From positions 186,001 through 250,000 of the forward strand of contig NZ_JUGF01000001.1 in the NCBI RefSeq assembly GCF_000799165.1: a stretch of 64,000 bases of DNA. The letters are read 5' to 3'. This document shows, one piece after another, positions 9,994 to 18,890 of the stretch. The stretch comes from Methylotenera versatilis 7. Its GTDB lineage: Bacteria > Pseudomonadota > Gammaproteobacteria > Burkholderiales > Methylophilaceae. Made by a program: the position numbers and the translations under genes. A model generated the notes under the pieces. That model saw only the letters and a list, made by a program, of their open reading frames with translations, was not told the DNA's origin and ran no database searches. How positions within the stretch are numbered: the first letter of the stretch is position 1; every line of letters begins with the position of its first letter.

Positions 9994-10565
9994 TTTTTGA
10001 AACCATTATTACCACTATTAATACAGCAGGCGTTCCGCATGTCACGCCTTTTGGTGTGCGTTATGAGGGCGAGAATGTTGTTATTTCTCCTTACAAACCA
10101 TCGACGACTTTAACGAATATCTTAGCAACAAAAAATGCGGTGATGAATTTAACGGATGATGTCCGCGTGTTTGCGGCGGCTTTAACTAATCGTCAAGCGT
10201 GGCAGCTATTAAAAGCCAATCAAATAAATGGCTTCAGGCTGGCGAATTGCCTTGAACATGTAGAGTTGGCGTTAATTGAAGTGCGTGATGATGCAGTTAG
10301 GCCGCAGCTTATTCTGCAGAAAATAGAAACGCAACATCATCAAGCGTTTAGTGGTTTTAATCGTGCGCAGGCAGCTGTGATAGAACTTGCCGTTTTGGTG
10401 AGTCGTTTGCATTTGCTGCCTATAGAAAAAATCCAAACTGAAATGCAGTATCTACAAATTGCGATTGATAAAACTGCCGGTGAAAATGAACTGCTGGCAT
10501 GGACTTGGCTGGTGGAAAAAGTAAACCAATTTTATGCGACACAAATACCAGAAAAGAAACATTAG
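9990..10565 (+). CDS. DUF447 family protein (H4MPT gene cluster)
   Basis: A 191-residue protein of the DUF447 family, which has a flavin-reductase-like split-barrel N-terminus (MIFETIITTINTAGVPHVTPFGVRYEGE) and is conserved in methanogens and in H4MPT-using methylotrophs. The precise biochemical role is unknown. It overlaps the preceding gene by four bases and the mfnB start lies 2 bp after its stop, so the three genes form one tight operon. Confidence 0.82.
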   Translation: MIFETIITTINTAGVPHVTPFGVRYEGENVVISPYKPSTTLTNILATKNAVMNLTDDVRVFAAALTNRQAWQLLKANQINGFRLANCLEHVELALIEVRDDAVRPQLILQKIETQHHQAFSGFNRAQAAVIELAVLVSRLHLLPIEKIQTEMQYLQIAIDKTAGENELLAWTWLVEKVNQFYATQIPEKKH

Positions 10566-10567
10566 GC

Positions 10568-11317
10568 ATGACACAGTTATTGATTAGCGTTAAGGATGCT
10601 GAAGAGGCGTTAGTCGCGTTAGATGCTGGCGTTGATATCATCGATTTGAAAGATCCCAATGTTGGTGCGTTAGGTGCGCTGAATTTAGATGTTAGCCTAC
10701 AAATCTTACAAAAAGTTCAGCAATATAAACAGTTAAGCCCCCACCGAGCTTTACCACTGACTAGCGCTACGGTGGGTGAAGTTCATGCAAATTTAGATGC
10801 ACTGCTCAACGAGGTTGATGCAAGAGTAAAAATGGGTGTTGATATTATTAAAATTGCGGTGTCTGATCTATTCAACAATACTGATTATCTAATTGATATT
10901 GCTCGATTGCAGCATACCAAGTTAATCGCCGTATTTTTTGCGGATCAGCCTATGGATTTAACCTCGCTTGAAAAGTTAAAAATTAGTGGCTTTTATGGTG
11001 CGATGATTGATACGCATAAAAAACAGCAAAACCTGCTTGAAATATGTAGTTTATCGACTTTACAAAGCTTTACACAAGCCTGTAAGGAAATTGGCTTAAA
11101 ATCTGGTCTTGCTGGCTCTTTAAAACCACAACATATTGAAAGTGTGGTTGCTATCAACCCATCCTATATTGGTTTTAGAGGCGGTGTATGCGCGAGTGAG
11201 TCACGAGTAAACAGATTAATTCATCATAAGCTCGTCGATGTGAAAGAAATGTTGCAAGAACACAACAAAATCAAGAGCAAGGCGCAAGTAAGCTTGAGTT
11301 TAGCGTTGCATAGTTAA
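10568..11317 (+). CDS. mfnB: (5-formylfuran-3-yl)methyl phosphate synthase MfnB
   Basis: Condenses two glyceraldehyde-3-phosphates to the furan precursor of methanofuran, which works with H4MPT in formaldehyde oxidation. The 249-residue TIM-barrel protein (DUF556) has Lys28 in DIIDLKDP, Lys in VDIIKIAV and an Asp/Lys pair in GAMIDTHKK. These align with the Schiff-base and catalytic residues of the Methanocaldococcus enzyme. An in-frame start at 10499 is inside the upstream gene; the ATG at 10568 matches the family N-terminus (MTQLLISVKDAEEA). Confidence 0.9.
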   Translation: MTQLLISVKDAEEALVALDAGVDIIDLKDPNVGALGALNLDVSLQILQKVQQYKQLSPHRALPLTSATVGEVHANLDALLNEVDARVKMGVDIIKIAVSDLFNNTDYLIDIARLQHTKLIAVFFADQPMDLTSLEKLKISGFYGAMIDTHKKQQNLLEICSLSTLQSFTQACKEIGLKSGLAGSLKPQHIESVVAINPSYIGFRGGVCASESRVNRLIHHKLVDVKEMLQEHNKIKSKAQVSLSLALHS

Positions 11318-11380
11318 AGTAGTTTAAGTATAGTTCGTATGTAGATGTTTGTTCGTCTGTTTTTAATTAGGAGTTTAACA

Positions 11381-12460
11381 ATGAAAAAGAATTTAATCGG
11401 TTTAGCTGTAGCAACGACACTTAGCCTTACAGCCTTAGCAGTATCTGCAGAAGATATGTACCGTGGCGCTTGGTATGCAGTACCAGGTGTTAGCTATATG
11501 CACACAGATAGCGACTTAGAGGCTGACAATGGTTTACATGGTGGCTTTATTAGCATTGGTAAAGAATTAAGCCCAAGCTGGGATCTACAAGGCCGTTTAG
11601 GTTATAACCGTGCTGATGAAGATACAGGCATTGCTGGTGCTGGCGGTAAATACAAACAAACTACATTGGGTTTAGACGCATTGTATATGTTCAGCCGTGA
11701 AAAGTTCCGTCCATTCTTACTTGCTGGTATTGGTGCAGCACGTAACAACGTAGACTACTCAGGTGTAGATATTGGTGACAAAACTAAAACATCTTTAATG
11801 GCTAATGTGGGCTTGGGTGCTCAGTATCTATTTAATGATAAATTTGGTTTACAAGCTGATTTACGTCATCAGTGGAGTAGGTCAGATGCTAAATCATCAA
11901 CAAACGATTTTGATGCAGATAAAACAATTGGCAACACATTGTTCAACGTTGGTGCTATTTTCCGTTTCGGCGCACCAGCACCAGTAGTTGCAGAAGCAAC
12001 TCCAGAACCAGCTCCAATCGCCGCAGCAGAGCCAGCACCTGAGCCAGCTCCAGTTGCATGCACTCCACAATTAGAAACGATTACTGTTGATGCAGAAAAG
12101 CTATTCGGTTTTGATCAGGCAAACCTAAAAGGTGAAGGTAAAGTGGCATTAGATGACGCTGCTGCTAAAATCAAGGAAAATCCTGCTATTCAAGCAGTGA
12201 TTGTAACTGGTCACACAGACCGTATCGGTTCAGATGCTTATAATCAAAAATTGTCTGAGCGTCGTGCTAATCAAGTAAAAGATTACTTGACTGCACAAGG
12301 TGTTGATCAATCAATCATTCAAGCAATCGGCAAGGGCGAGTCTGAGCCTGTTGTTCAGTGCGTAGGTAACAGTAAAACTAAGAAATTAATTTCTTGCTTA
12401 CAGCCTAACCGTCGCGTAACAATTCAAGCTGAAGCTAAAAAAGAAGTTGGTTGCAATTAA
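11381..12460 (+). CDS. OmpA family outer-membrane protein
   Basis: Outer-membrane beta-barrel protein tethered to peptidoglycan. The 359-residue precursor has a signal peptide cleaved after AVSA. An eight-strand barrel (about 25-190) follows, then a Pro/Ala/Glu-rich linker, then the OmpA_C domain with GHTDRIGSDAYNQKLSERRA. Two Cys pairs flank and sit inside the C-terminal domain. A longer reading from 11345 is possible, but the ATG at 11381 has a good AGGAG site and begins the signal peptide. A strong terminator follows the gene. Confidence 0.92.
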   Translation: MKKNLIGLAVATTLSLTALAVSAEDMYRGAWYAVPGVSYMHTDSDLEADNGLHGGFISIGKELSPSWDLQGRLGYNRADEDTGIAGAGGKYKQTTLGLDALYMFSREKFRPFLLAGIGAARNNVDYSGVDIGDKTKTSLMANVGLGAQYLFNDKFGLQADLRHQWSRSDAKSSTNDFDADKTIGNTLFNVGAIFRFGAPAPVVAEATPEPAPIAAAEPAPEPAPVACTPQLETITVDAEKLFGFDQANLKGEGKVALDDAAAKIKENPAIQAVIVTGHTDRIGSDAYNQKLSERRANQVKDYLTAQGVDQSIIQAIGKGESEPVVQCVGNSKTKKLISCLQPNRRVTIQAEAKKEVGCN

Positions 12461-12501
12461 GTTTTATTTCAATATTTAATTAAAACCTAATTAAATAAAA
12501 A

Positions 12502-12525
12502 AGCCCTGCAATGCGGGGCTTTTTT
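12502..12525 (+). terminator. Rho-independent terminator after ompA-like gene
   Basis: AGCCCTGC / GCGGGGCT stem (one G-T pair, AAT loop) followed by TTTTT, 41 bp after the OmpA-like stop codon. Confidence 0.92.
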
Positions 12526-12583
12526 ATTGCCTGCTGACTATTGTTATTGTAGACACTTTATTAATAGCCAGTTAATTTGTCGT

Positions 12584-12589
12584 TATAAT
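12584..12589 (+). promoter_or_regulatory. -10 box just before mtaD
   Basis: TATAAT sits 6 bases before the mtaD ATG. If used, transcription would begin at or next to the start codon. The -35 region is poor. Confidence 0.4.
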
Positions 12590-12595
12590 ATACCT

Positions 12596-13960
12596 ATGAA
12601 ACAATCTGCTGACTTAATCATTGAAGCACGTTGGTTGCTGCCAATTATCCCACGCAATAAATTGTTAGAGTATCAGGCCGTAGTCATTCAGTCTGGCAAA
12701 ATTATTGATGTTTGTACATTTGCACAAGCCAGTCAGCAATATGAGCCCAAAGAGCTTGTTCAGTTGAATGAGCATGTACTGATGCCAGGATTAGTAAATT
12801 TACATGCACATGCCGCGATGAGTTTGATGCGCGGCTTAGCGGATGATTTGCCATTAATGCCATGGTTAGAGCAGCATATTTGGCCTGCGGAGCAAAGGTT
12901 ACTGTCCCCCAGTTTTGTGTATGACGGTACTTTGTTAGCATGTGCCGAGATGTTAAGTGGTGGAATAACGACATTTAATGATATGTATTTTTACCCAGTG
13001 GCGGCGGCAGAAGCCAGTTTAAAAATTGGCATGCGTGCAAACTTGGGTCTGGTTGTGCTGGAGTTTGCCACTCAATATGCTAATGATGCTGAAAGCTATA
13101 TCGATAAGGGTACGGATGCGCGCGATCAACTTAAAAGTGAATCGCTTATTTCATTTAGTTTTGCACCACACGCGCCTTACACGGTAAATGATACAACGTT
13201 TAAGCAAATTAATACGTTAAGTGCGCAGCTTAATATCGGATTACATATTCATCTGCACGAAACTTTAGCCGAAATCGCACAAAGCGAAAAAAAGCACGGT
13301 ACACGACCGTTGGCACGTTTGGCACAGCTAGGTTTACTTGACGCAGCAACCACTTTTGCACATTGTGTGCACTTAAATGCATTTGAAATACAATTATTGG
13401 CGGAACATGGATGCAGTATTGCACATTGTCCGAGTTCAAATTTGAAATTAGCTTCAGGTATTGCGCCCATTGCGGAATACACAGCGCAGGGCATTAATGT
13501 TGGTTTAGGTACAGACAGTGCAGCCAGTAATAATCGTTTAGATATGTTTGCAGAAATGCGGCTTGCTGCTTTATTGGCAAAAGGTTTTAGTCATGATGCA
13601 ACCGCTATTTCAGCGCATCAAGCTTTAGAAATGGCGACGATTAATGGCGCAAAAGCATTGGGTTTGGATGATCAGTTGGGCTCGATTGAAATTGGCAAGC
13701 TTGCCGATTTAACTGCAATTAAATTAAGCGATATCAATATGCAACCGTGTTTTGATCCTGTGTCGCATTTGGTTTATGTGGCTGGACGTGAGCAAGTCAG
13801 CCATGTTTGGGTGAGTGGCGATTTGAAGTATTACAAACCGAATAATAACGACGGTGTCTATAGCCATGTGGAGCCACAAGAGTTGGTGGATATTGTGACT
13901 AAATGGCAAACTAAACTTGCTGAGTTTAAAACAACCACCTCTAAACCATTATTTAATTAA
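12596..13960 (+). CDS. mtaD: 5-methylthioadenosine/S-adenosylhomocysteine deaminase family (TRZ/ATZ)
   Basis: Amidohydrolase that removes ammonia from methylthioadenosine or S-adenosylhomocysteine. The protein has 454 residues. Metal ligands are visible: NLHAHAAM (HxH), HIHLHE, and the late GTDSAASNNRLD motif. The ATG at 12596 fits the family N-terminus; an earlier in-frame start reaches into the ompA terminator. A TATAAT hexamer ends only 6 bases before the ATG and no Shine-Dalgarno is seen, so the mRNA may be leaderless. It is followed by ubiG and gph, a common betaproteobacterial group. Confidence 0.88.
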   Translation: MKQSADLIIEARWLLPIIPRNKLLEYQAVVIQSGKIIDVCTFAQASQQYEPKELVQLNEHVLMPGLVNLHAHAAMSLMRGLADDLPLMPWLEQHIWPAEQRLLSPSFVYDGTLLACAEMLSGGITTFNDMYFYPVAAAEASLKIGMRANLGLVVLEFATQYANDAESYIDKGTDARDQLKSESLISFSFAPHAPYTVNDTTFKQINTLSAQLNIGLHIHLHETLAEIAQSEKKHGTRPLARLAQLGLLDAATTFAHCVHLNAFEIQLLAEHGCSIAHCPSSNLKLASGIAPIAEYTAQGINVGLGTDSAASNNRLDMFAEMRLAALLAKGFSHDATAISAHQALEMATINGAKALGLDDQLGSIEIGKLADLTAIKLSDINMQPCFDPVSHLVYVAGREQVSHVWVSGDLKYYKPNNNDGVYSHVEPQELVDIVTKWQTKLAEFKTTTSKPLFN

Positions 13961-13973
13961 GTGATTAAATTTT

Positions 13974-14669
13974 ATGTCCAATTACGATATTGCTGAACTG
14001 AACAAATTTAGTGAGTTAGCCCATAAATGGTGGGATAAAACCAGTGAATTTAAACCGCTACATGACATTAATCCCTTGCGTTTACAATATATTGACCAAG
14101 CGATTTCATTATCAGGAAAAACTGTTTTAGACGTTGGGTGTGGCGGCGGTATTTTAAGTGAATCAATGGCAGAAAAAGGCGCAACTGTTACCGGGATTGA
14201 CTTAGGTGAAAAGGCATTAAAAGTCGCGCAGTTGCATAGCTTGGAAACAGGGGTCGAGGTTGATTATCGCTTAATAGCGGTTGAGCAGTTAGCGGAAGAA
14301 ATGCCGGCAAGTTTCGATGTTGTTACCTGTCTGGAGATGTTGGAGCATGTGCCAGATCCCGCCAGTATTGTGCGAGCCTGCGCTAAATTAGTGAAACCTA
14401 GCGGCCATGTATTTTTCTCTACGATTAATCGCAATGCAAAAGCCTATGTATTTGCCGTTATTGGGGCAGAATACGTGCTCAATATGCTACCAAAAGGTAC
14501 GCATGATTATGCTAAATTCATCAAGCCTTCTGAACTGGCAAGTTGGTTAAGAAATTCTGATCTCTCATTGCAACATCAAATTGGCATGCAATATAACCCT
14601 ATTACGCAGCGTTATTGGCTGGATGGTGATATTTCAGTGAATTACATGATGCACACGATTAAAGCTTAA
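13974..14669 (+). CDS. ubiG: Ubiquinone biosynthesis O-methyltransferase UbiG
   Basis: SAM-dependent enzyme carrying out both O-methylations in ubiquinone synthesis. The 231-residue protein has SAM motif [13 protein letters not shown] near residue 50, the acidic motif [11 protein letters not shown], and the UbiG-specific N-terminus [20 protein letters not shown]. It begins 13 bp after mtaD and is 14 bp before gph. Confidence 0.97.
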   Translation: MSNYDIAELNKFSELAHKWWDKTSEFKPLHDINPLRLQYIDQAISLSGKTVLDVGCGGGILSESMAEKGATVTGIDLGEKALKVAQLHSLETGVEVDYRLIAVEQLAEEMPASFDVVTCLEMLEHVPDPASIVRACAKLVKPSGHVFFSTINRNAKAYVFAVIGAEYVLNMLPKGTHDYAKFIKPSELASWLRNSDLSLQHQIGMQYNPITQRYWLDGDISVNYMMHTIKA

Positions 14670-14683
14670 TAGGTATTATTGAA

Positions 14684-15337
14684 TTGATTCATACAATTTT
14701 GTTTGATTTAGATGGCACATTAGTTGATACCGCACCAGATTTAGGCCACGCACTCAATATTCAATTGAGCAGACACGGTAAATCAACCTTAAGCGATGCG
14801 ACCATTCGACCTTTTGCTTCACATGGTTCACGTGGGCTGATTGGATTGGGTTTTGGCATTACGCCAGCAGATGCCAGTTTTTTAGCCCTGCGCGATGAGT
14901 ATCTTAATATTTATGATACCGTGTTCACACGTAGCCCAGTATTACTGCAAGGTATTGCAGCGCTATTGCAAGTGATTGAAAGTAAAGGATTAAAGTGGGG
15001 AGTTGTGACTAATAAGCCACGCCGTTTCACCCAGCCATTAATTAAAAGCATGGGTTTAGATCAGCGAGCAGCCTGTGTGGTAAGCGGGGATGATGCACCG
15101 CAACCTAAACCATCGCCAGCTACACTTTTAATGGCTTGTGAACAGATGAATGTGAAACCGGAAAACTGTATTTACATTGGCGATGCGGAACGCGACATTC
15201 AAGCAGGCAAGGCAGCTGGCATGCAAACTGCAGTCGCTTTGTTTGGATACATTGATAATAGCGATAAGCCGCAGGATTGGGGTGCGGATGTCATGTTGCA
15301 TAAACCTGAAGATTTATTAGATTTAATTGGCTTTTGA
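14684..15337 (+). CDS. gph: Phosphoglycolate phosphatase
   Basis: HAD-superfamily hydrolase that clears 2-phosphoglycolate. The 217-residue protein has motif I DLDGTLVDTAPD at residues 7-18, motif II VVTNKPRR, and motif III with KPSPATLL and YIGDAERDIQAGKAAGM. The start is TTG; no ATG precedes motif I. It is the last gene of mtaD-ubiG-gph and converges on recR. Confidence 0.92.
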   Translation: MIHTILFDLDGTLVDTAPDLGHALNIQLSRHGKSTLSDATIRPFASHGSRGLIGLGFGITPADASFLALRDEYLNIYDTVFTRSPVLLQGIAALLQVIESKGLKWGVVTNKPRRFTQPLIKSMGLDQRAACVVSGDDAPQPKPSPATLLMACEQMNVKPENCIYIGDAERDIQAGKAAGMQTAVALFGYIDNSDKPQDWGADVMLHKPEDLLDLIGF

Positions 15338-15369
15338 GTTTTAATTTATAACCAGACAACGATGATAAT

Positions 15370-15966
15370 TTAAAGCTGCTTTCTACCAAGTAGCGCCATG
15401 GATAAAGTCCCACTGTCTACATATTCAATTTCACCACCCATTGGCAAGCCGCGTGCAATACGGCTTACGGCGATTCCGCGTGTTTTTAGCAGCTCGCTAA
15501 TGTAATGTGCTGTTGCTTCGCCTTCAACCGTGTAATTTGTCGCTAGAATGACTTCACTAATCACACCATCTTGCGCACGTTTAATTAGCTTATCCAGATT
15601 AATCTCTTTAGGACCTATGCCATCCAAAGGTGATAGTTTGCCCATCAACACAAAATACATGCCGCTGTATGAGTGCGTTTGTTCCATCATCATTAAATCC
15701 GTTGGCATTTCAATCACGCATAATTGTGATTGTTCGCGTTTATCCGATGCACATAGTGGGCAAACAGGTGTTTCAGAGAAGTTATTGCATAGCGTGCAAT
15801 GACCTAGTGCTTGTAAGGCATTTTCTAAGCTATTACCTAATTTTGCAGCGCCTTTGCGGTCACGTTGCAATAGATAATAAGCCATCCGCAAAGCGGATTT
15901 TGGGCCTACACCAGGCAAACAGCGGAGCGAATCGATTAATTGCTCAAGAGCAGGCGGGTTTTTCAA
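15370..15966 (-). CDS. recR: Recombination protein RecR
   Basis: Works with RecF and RecO to load RecA on gapped DNA. The 198-residue protein has an N-terminal HhH segment ([17 protein letters not shown]) and a four-Cys zinc finger ([16 protein letters not shown]). The Toprim domain holds [14 protein letters not shown]. It is the third gene in the minus-strand operon dnaX-ybaB-recR. Confidence 0.98.
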   Translation of the reverse strand: MKNPPALEQLIDSLRCLPGVGPKSALRMAYYLLQRDRKGAAKLGNSLENALQALGHCTLCNNFSETPVCPLCASDKREQSQLCVIEMPTDLMMMEQTHSYSGMYFVLMGKLSPLDGIGPKEINLDKLIKRAQDGVISEVILATNYTVEGEATAHYISELLKTRGIAVSRIARGLPMGGEIEYVDSGTLSMALLGRKQL

Positions 15967-16026
15967 CGCAGAAACTTTGTGTGATTAAATTAAAGTAAAT
16001 AATGAAAAAGACTGAGATAAAATCAC

Positions 16027-16335
16027 TTAAAAAGGTAATTTAAAGCCAGCAGGCATCATGCCGCTCATGCGCGCATTGGATGTTGTTTCTGCTTTTGCTC
16101 TTGCATCATTTAAGGCAATCAGTAACAAATCTTCTAACGTTTCTCTGTCATCCATTGCAGCGTCATCAATCACTACGCGTTTTACCACGTTATTACAGGT
16201 CATGCTGATTTTAACCAAGCCGCTGCTGGCAACACCTTCTACCAATGTTTCAGCTAATTCAGCCTGCGCTTTTTGCATATTCGCTTGCATTTGCTGGGCC
16301 TGCTTCATCATATTGCCCATGCCGCCTTTCATCAT
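16027..16335 (-). CDS. YbaB/EbfC nucleoid-associated protein
   Basis: Small DNA-binding protein of 102 residues. It has the typical Met/Gln-rich start (GGMGNMMKQAQQMQANMQKAQ) and the central G(V)ASSGLVKISMTCN beta region. It lies between dnaX and recR, as in most Proteobacteria. Confidence 0.95.
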   Translation of the reverse strand: MMKGGMGNMMKQAQQMQANMQKAQAELAETLVEGVASSGLVKISMTCNNVVKRVVIDDAAMDDRETLEDLLLIALNDARAKAETTSNARMSGMMPAGFKLPF

Positions 16336-16372
16336 GTTTTGCTCCTTTTTTAATCGTTAATTGTATTTAAAT

Positions 16373-18118
16373 TTAAACAGGTTTTATTGAGTTAGGGATT
16401 ATGGTTGCGCCAAAATCATTCATTAATGCTTGGACAAAGCTGTCTTGCATAATCGCCGCTTCTGCCGCGCTTTGCACCGTTGCTTTTTCTGCTGCATTTT
16501 GTTTGGCTGGCGTAATAATTTCGGCTTCATGTACGTTACCGACTTCAACATTTAATTTTATTTTCTTACCAAAATATTGGTTAATCGCAGTAGATAGTTT
16601 GTCTTGATAACTTGGGCTGACTAAATGCTTCTGACTCTCTGCAACACGCAAGGTGATACTGTTGTCGTCATAACTCACCATCTCACAATTTTGTGCCAGT
16701 GCGCGCGCAAGCCCTAGTTTCAAGTTTTGTTCAACTAATCTGCGCCAATTACCATCGAAACTGGTGTTCGCTGCGTTAGTATTTTCTACACTATTATTCT
16801 GTTGTTCGGTGTTGCTAGGTTCAATAATGCTAGGTTCAGGATTACTCGTTTCAACGGTAGATGTTTTAGTCTCCGACGCAGGTGATTCCGCAATACGTAA
16901 TGCATTGTCATGTAAATTGGTGCGTGCTAAGTCAGGCTGTTTTTCAATCGGACTAGGAATAGCATTATTAGTTGGTTTTGATAGTGGCTGTTGCGTTGAA
17001 ATGGAAGGTTTTGGCTGAATAGCAGTTAATTTCTCATGCGGTGCAAAAGCCAACATCCGCAGTAAACTCATGGTAAAGCCTGCATACTCGTCAGGTGCTA
17101 AACCAATATCTCGGCGACCCAGCAATGCAATTTGATAATACAACTGTAATGTCTCTGCTGGCAATTTTGCGGCTAAATCCATGAGTAATGCATGCTCAGG
17201 ATAATCGTCTGCAATGCTGTTAGGCACGGTTTGTATGACAGCAATCTGGTGCAGAATATTAGCTAAATCATTTAAAGCGGCTTCAAACGCAATGTTGCGC
17301 ATTTGCATGGATAAGGCTTTTTCAATCAGCCCTGCGCCATCCTGGTTAATTAGCGCATACAAAATATCAAACAGATATGTTTGGTCGATTGCGCCCAGCA
17401 TGCTGCGCACTTCAGTTTCATTCACGGTTTGATTGCCGTATGCAATCGCTTGGTCTGTCAGTGATAAGGCATCGCGCATGCTGCCTGCCGCTGCACGTGC
17501 AATCAGGTTAATTGCCGCTGGCTCATAAGTGATGTTTTCTTGAGTGAGTACATTTTGCAGATGCTCAGTGATGGTGATACTGGCCATCTGCCTTAAATTA
17601 AACTGTAAGCAACGCGATAAGACGGTGACAGGTACTTTTTGTGGGTCAGTCGTAGCTAGAATGAATTTAACGTGTGCTGGAGGCTCTTCTAGCGTTTTAA
17701 GCATGGCATTGAACGCACTTTTAGACAGCATATGCACTTCGTCAATAATATACACTTTAAAACGGCCAACTGTAGGCGCGTATTGCGCGTTATCCAGCAA
17801 CTCACGCATGGCATCCACTTGTGTGTTAGATGCAGCATCCACTTCTAACATATCTACAAAGCGACCACGGTCAATCTCAGTACAGGCATTACACACACCA
17901 CAGGGCGTGGCGGTGATGCCTGTTTCGCAATTCAGCGATTTGGCTAAAATCCGCGCAATGGTTGTTTTGCCAACGCCGCGTGTGCCTGTAAACAGATAAG
18001 CATGGTGCAATCTTTGCTGCGTCAACGCATTGGTTAATGCGCGCACTACATGCGGTTGGCCAACTAAGGTATCAAAAGATTTGGGGCGATATTTGCGTGC
18101 TAAAACGAGATATGACAT
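16373..18118 (-). CDS. dnaX: DNA polymerase III subunits gamma/tau
   Basis: Clamp-loader ATPase of the replicative polymerase. The 581-residue protein has Walker A GTRGVGKT near residue 45 and a zinc module with four Cys (CETG...CGVCNAC). Walker B IIDEVHML and the SRC sensor motif are also present. After the collar (to about residue 365) comes a Ser/Pro/Asn/Glu-rich linker of about 110 residues, then the tau C-terminal domain. I saw no obvious A6G slippery stretch, so a short gamma form by frameshift is not supported. Confidence 0.97.
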   Translation of the reverse strand: MSYLVLARKYRPKSFDTLVGQPHVVRALTNALTQQRLHHAYLFTGTRGVGKTTIARILAKSLNCETGITATPCGVCNACTEIDRGRFVDMLEVDAASNTQVDAMRELLDNAQYAPTVGRFKVYIIDEVHMLSKSAFNAMLKTLEEPPAHVKFILATTDPQKVPVTVLSRCLQFNLRQMASITITEHLQNVLTQENITYEPAAINLIARAAAGSMRDALSLTDQAIAYGNQTVNETEVRSMLGAIDQTYLFDILYALINQDGAGLIEKALSMQMRNIAFEAALNDLANILHQIAVIQTVPNSIADDYPEHALLMDLAAKLPAETLQLYYQIALLGRRDIGLAPDEYAGFTMSLLRMLAFAPHEKLTAIQPKPSISTQQPLSKPTNNAIPSPIEKQPDLARTNLHDNALRIAESPASETKTSTVETSNPEPSIIEPSNTEQQNNSVENTNAANTSFDGNWRRLVEQNLKLGLARALAQNCEMVSYDDNSITLRVAESQKHLVSPSYQDKLSTAINQYFGKKIKLNVEVGNVHEAEIITPAKQNAAEKATVQSAAEAAIMQDSFVQALMNDFGATIIPNSIKPV

Positions 18119-18178
18119 AAGCGAGACTTTAGCTTAAAAATTGGATTTCGTCTAAGCTAAAATGATTTTTAAGAAGAG

Positions 18179-18271
18179 GCGAGCCAAGCCCCCGGCACTT
18201 GCTCAATAGTTGTGGCTGCTTGCTTCCGCATCTGACCAGGTTGGCTACTTTACAATGCGGGGAGGCCCGCC
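18179..18271 (-). ncRNA. ffs: Signal recognition particle RNA (small bacterial 4.5S type)
   Basis: On the minus strand the conserved SRP domain IV reads CCTGGTCAG..GCGGAAGCAAGCAGCC, matching the Ffh-binding asymmetric loop and tetraloop region of 4.5S RNA. The ends GGCGGGCC and GGCTCGCC pair to close a long hairpin of about 93 nt. It lies upstream of dnaX and in the same direction. The ends are placed by pairing and may be off by a few bases. Confidence 0.92.
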
Positions 18272-18361
18272 AGACGGTATTTTACCTTAATTCCAGAATC
18301 CACCAATAAAAATTGTACATTTTTATTGGTTAAGTATTCGCGAAATTTAAACTTCAAACTT

Positions 18362-18748
18362 CTATGCATAGCCAGCACGTTGCACAGGTGGCAACGCGGC
18401 AAGTTCTTCGTCCGAATATAAACGTCCTTGTGTAATAAATGCAAATCCACTGCCGCAGTCTAACGAAAATGAACCGCTAGAACCAGGTTGTGCATCAAGT
18501 ATCGTGTGCATATTCTCAGCGAAAGTAAAATGGCTGTCACTCATATAAAAAGTGGCTTTTTTCTCCGTGCCTAATACACCAAGAATGACATCAGATGCAC
18601 TGGCATGGAACTCATTTTTTGGCATGCATAATGGGCCGCTGCCCTCACAACAACCACCGGATTGTAAAAATACTATTTCACCATATTGAGCAGTTAACTT
18701 ATCAATTAATGTTAACGCTGACGCGGTTGCAGATAAACGTTCAGCCAT
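18362..18748 (-). CDS. DUF779 protein
   Basis: A 128-residue protein of the DUF779 family, commonly encoded beside ExaC/AcoD-type aldehyde dehydrogenases. It has the Cys-rich GGCCEGSGPLC motif near residue 32 and a later single Cys (LDCGSG). It may act as an accessory or metal-binding factor for the dehydrogenase, but its role is not established. It lies downstream of the aldehyde dehydrogenase on the same strand, with a strong hairpin in between. Confidence 0.85.
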   Translation of the reverse strand: MAERLSATASALTLIDKLTAQYGEIVFLQSGGCCEGSGPLCMPKNEFHASASDVILGVLGTEKKATFYMSDSHFTFAENMHTILDAQPGSSGSFSLDCGSGFAFITQGRLYSDEELAALPPVQRAGYA

Positions 18749-18838
18749 GATTAACTCTCCAAACTAAATCTAGTTAGTTACCGTGTGACCTTAAATATAA
18801 CACGCGCAAATACCAGAAACTAAATGTAACGCTGAATA

Positions 18839-18869
18839 AATAGGGGCGAGTAAACCCGCCCCTATTTTT
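18839..18869. terminator. Hairpin/terminator between aldehyde dehydrogenase and DUF779
   Basis: A perfect 10-bp stem AATAGGGGCG / CGCCCCTATT with an 8-nt loop. The T-run (TTTTT) lies on the plus-strand side; on the transcribed minus strand the stem is followed by TATTC, so it may be only a partial terminator that lowers DUF779 expression. Confidence 0.7.
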
Positions 18870-18890
18870 GCTCAATATACTAAAGTTATT

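Noticed and set aside
16373-18118. Programmed frameshift in dnaX giving a gamma subunit
   Set aside because: No A6G-type slippery stretch with a following hairpin was found after the collar domain.
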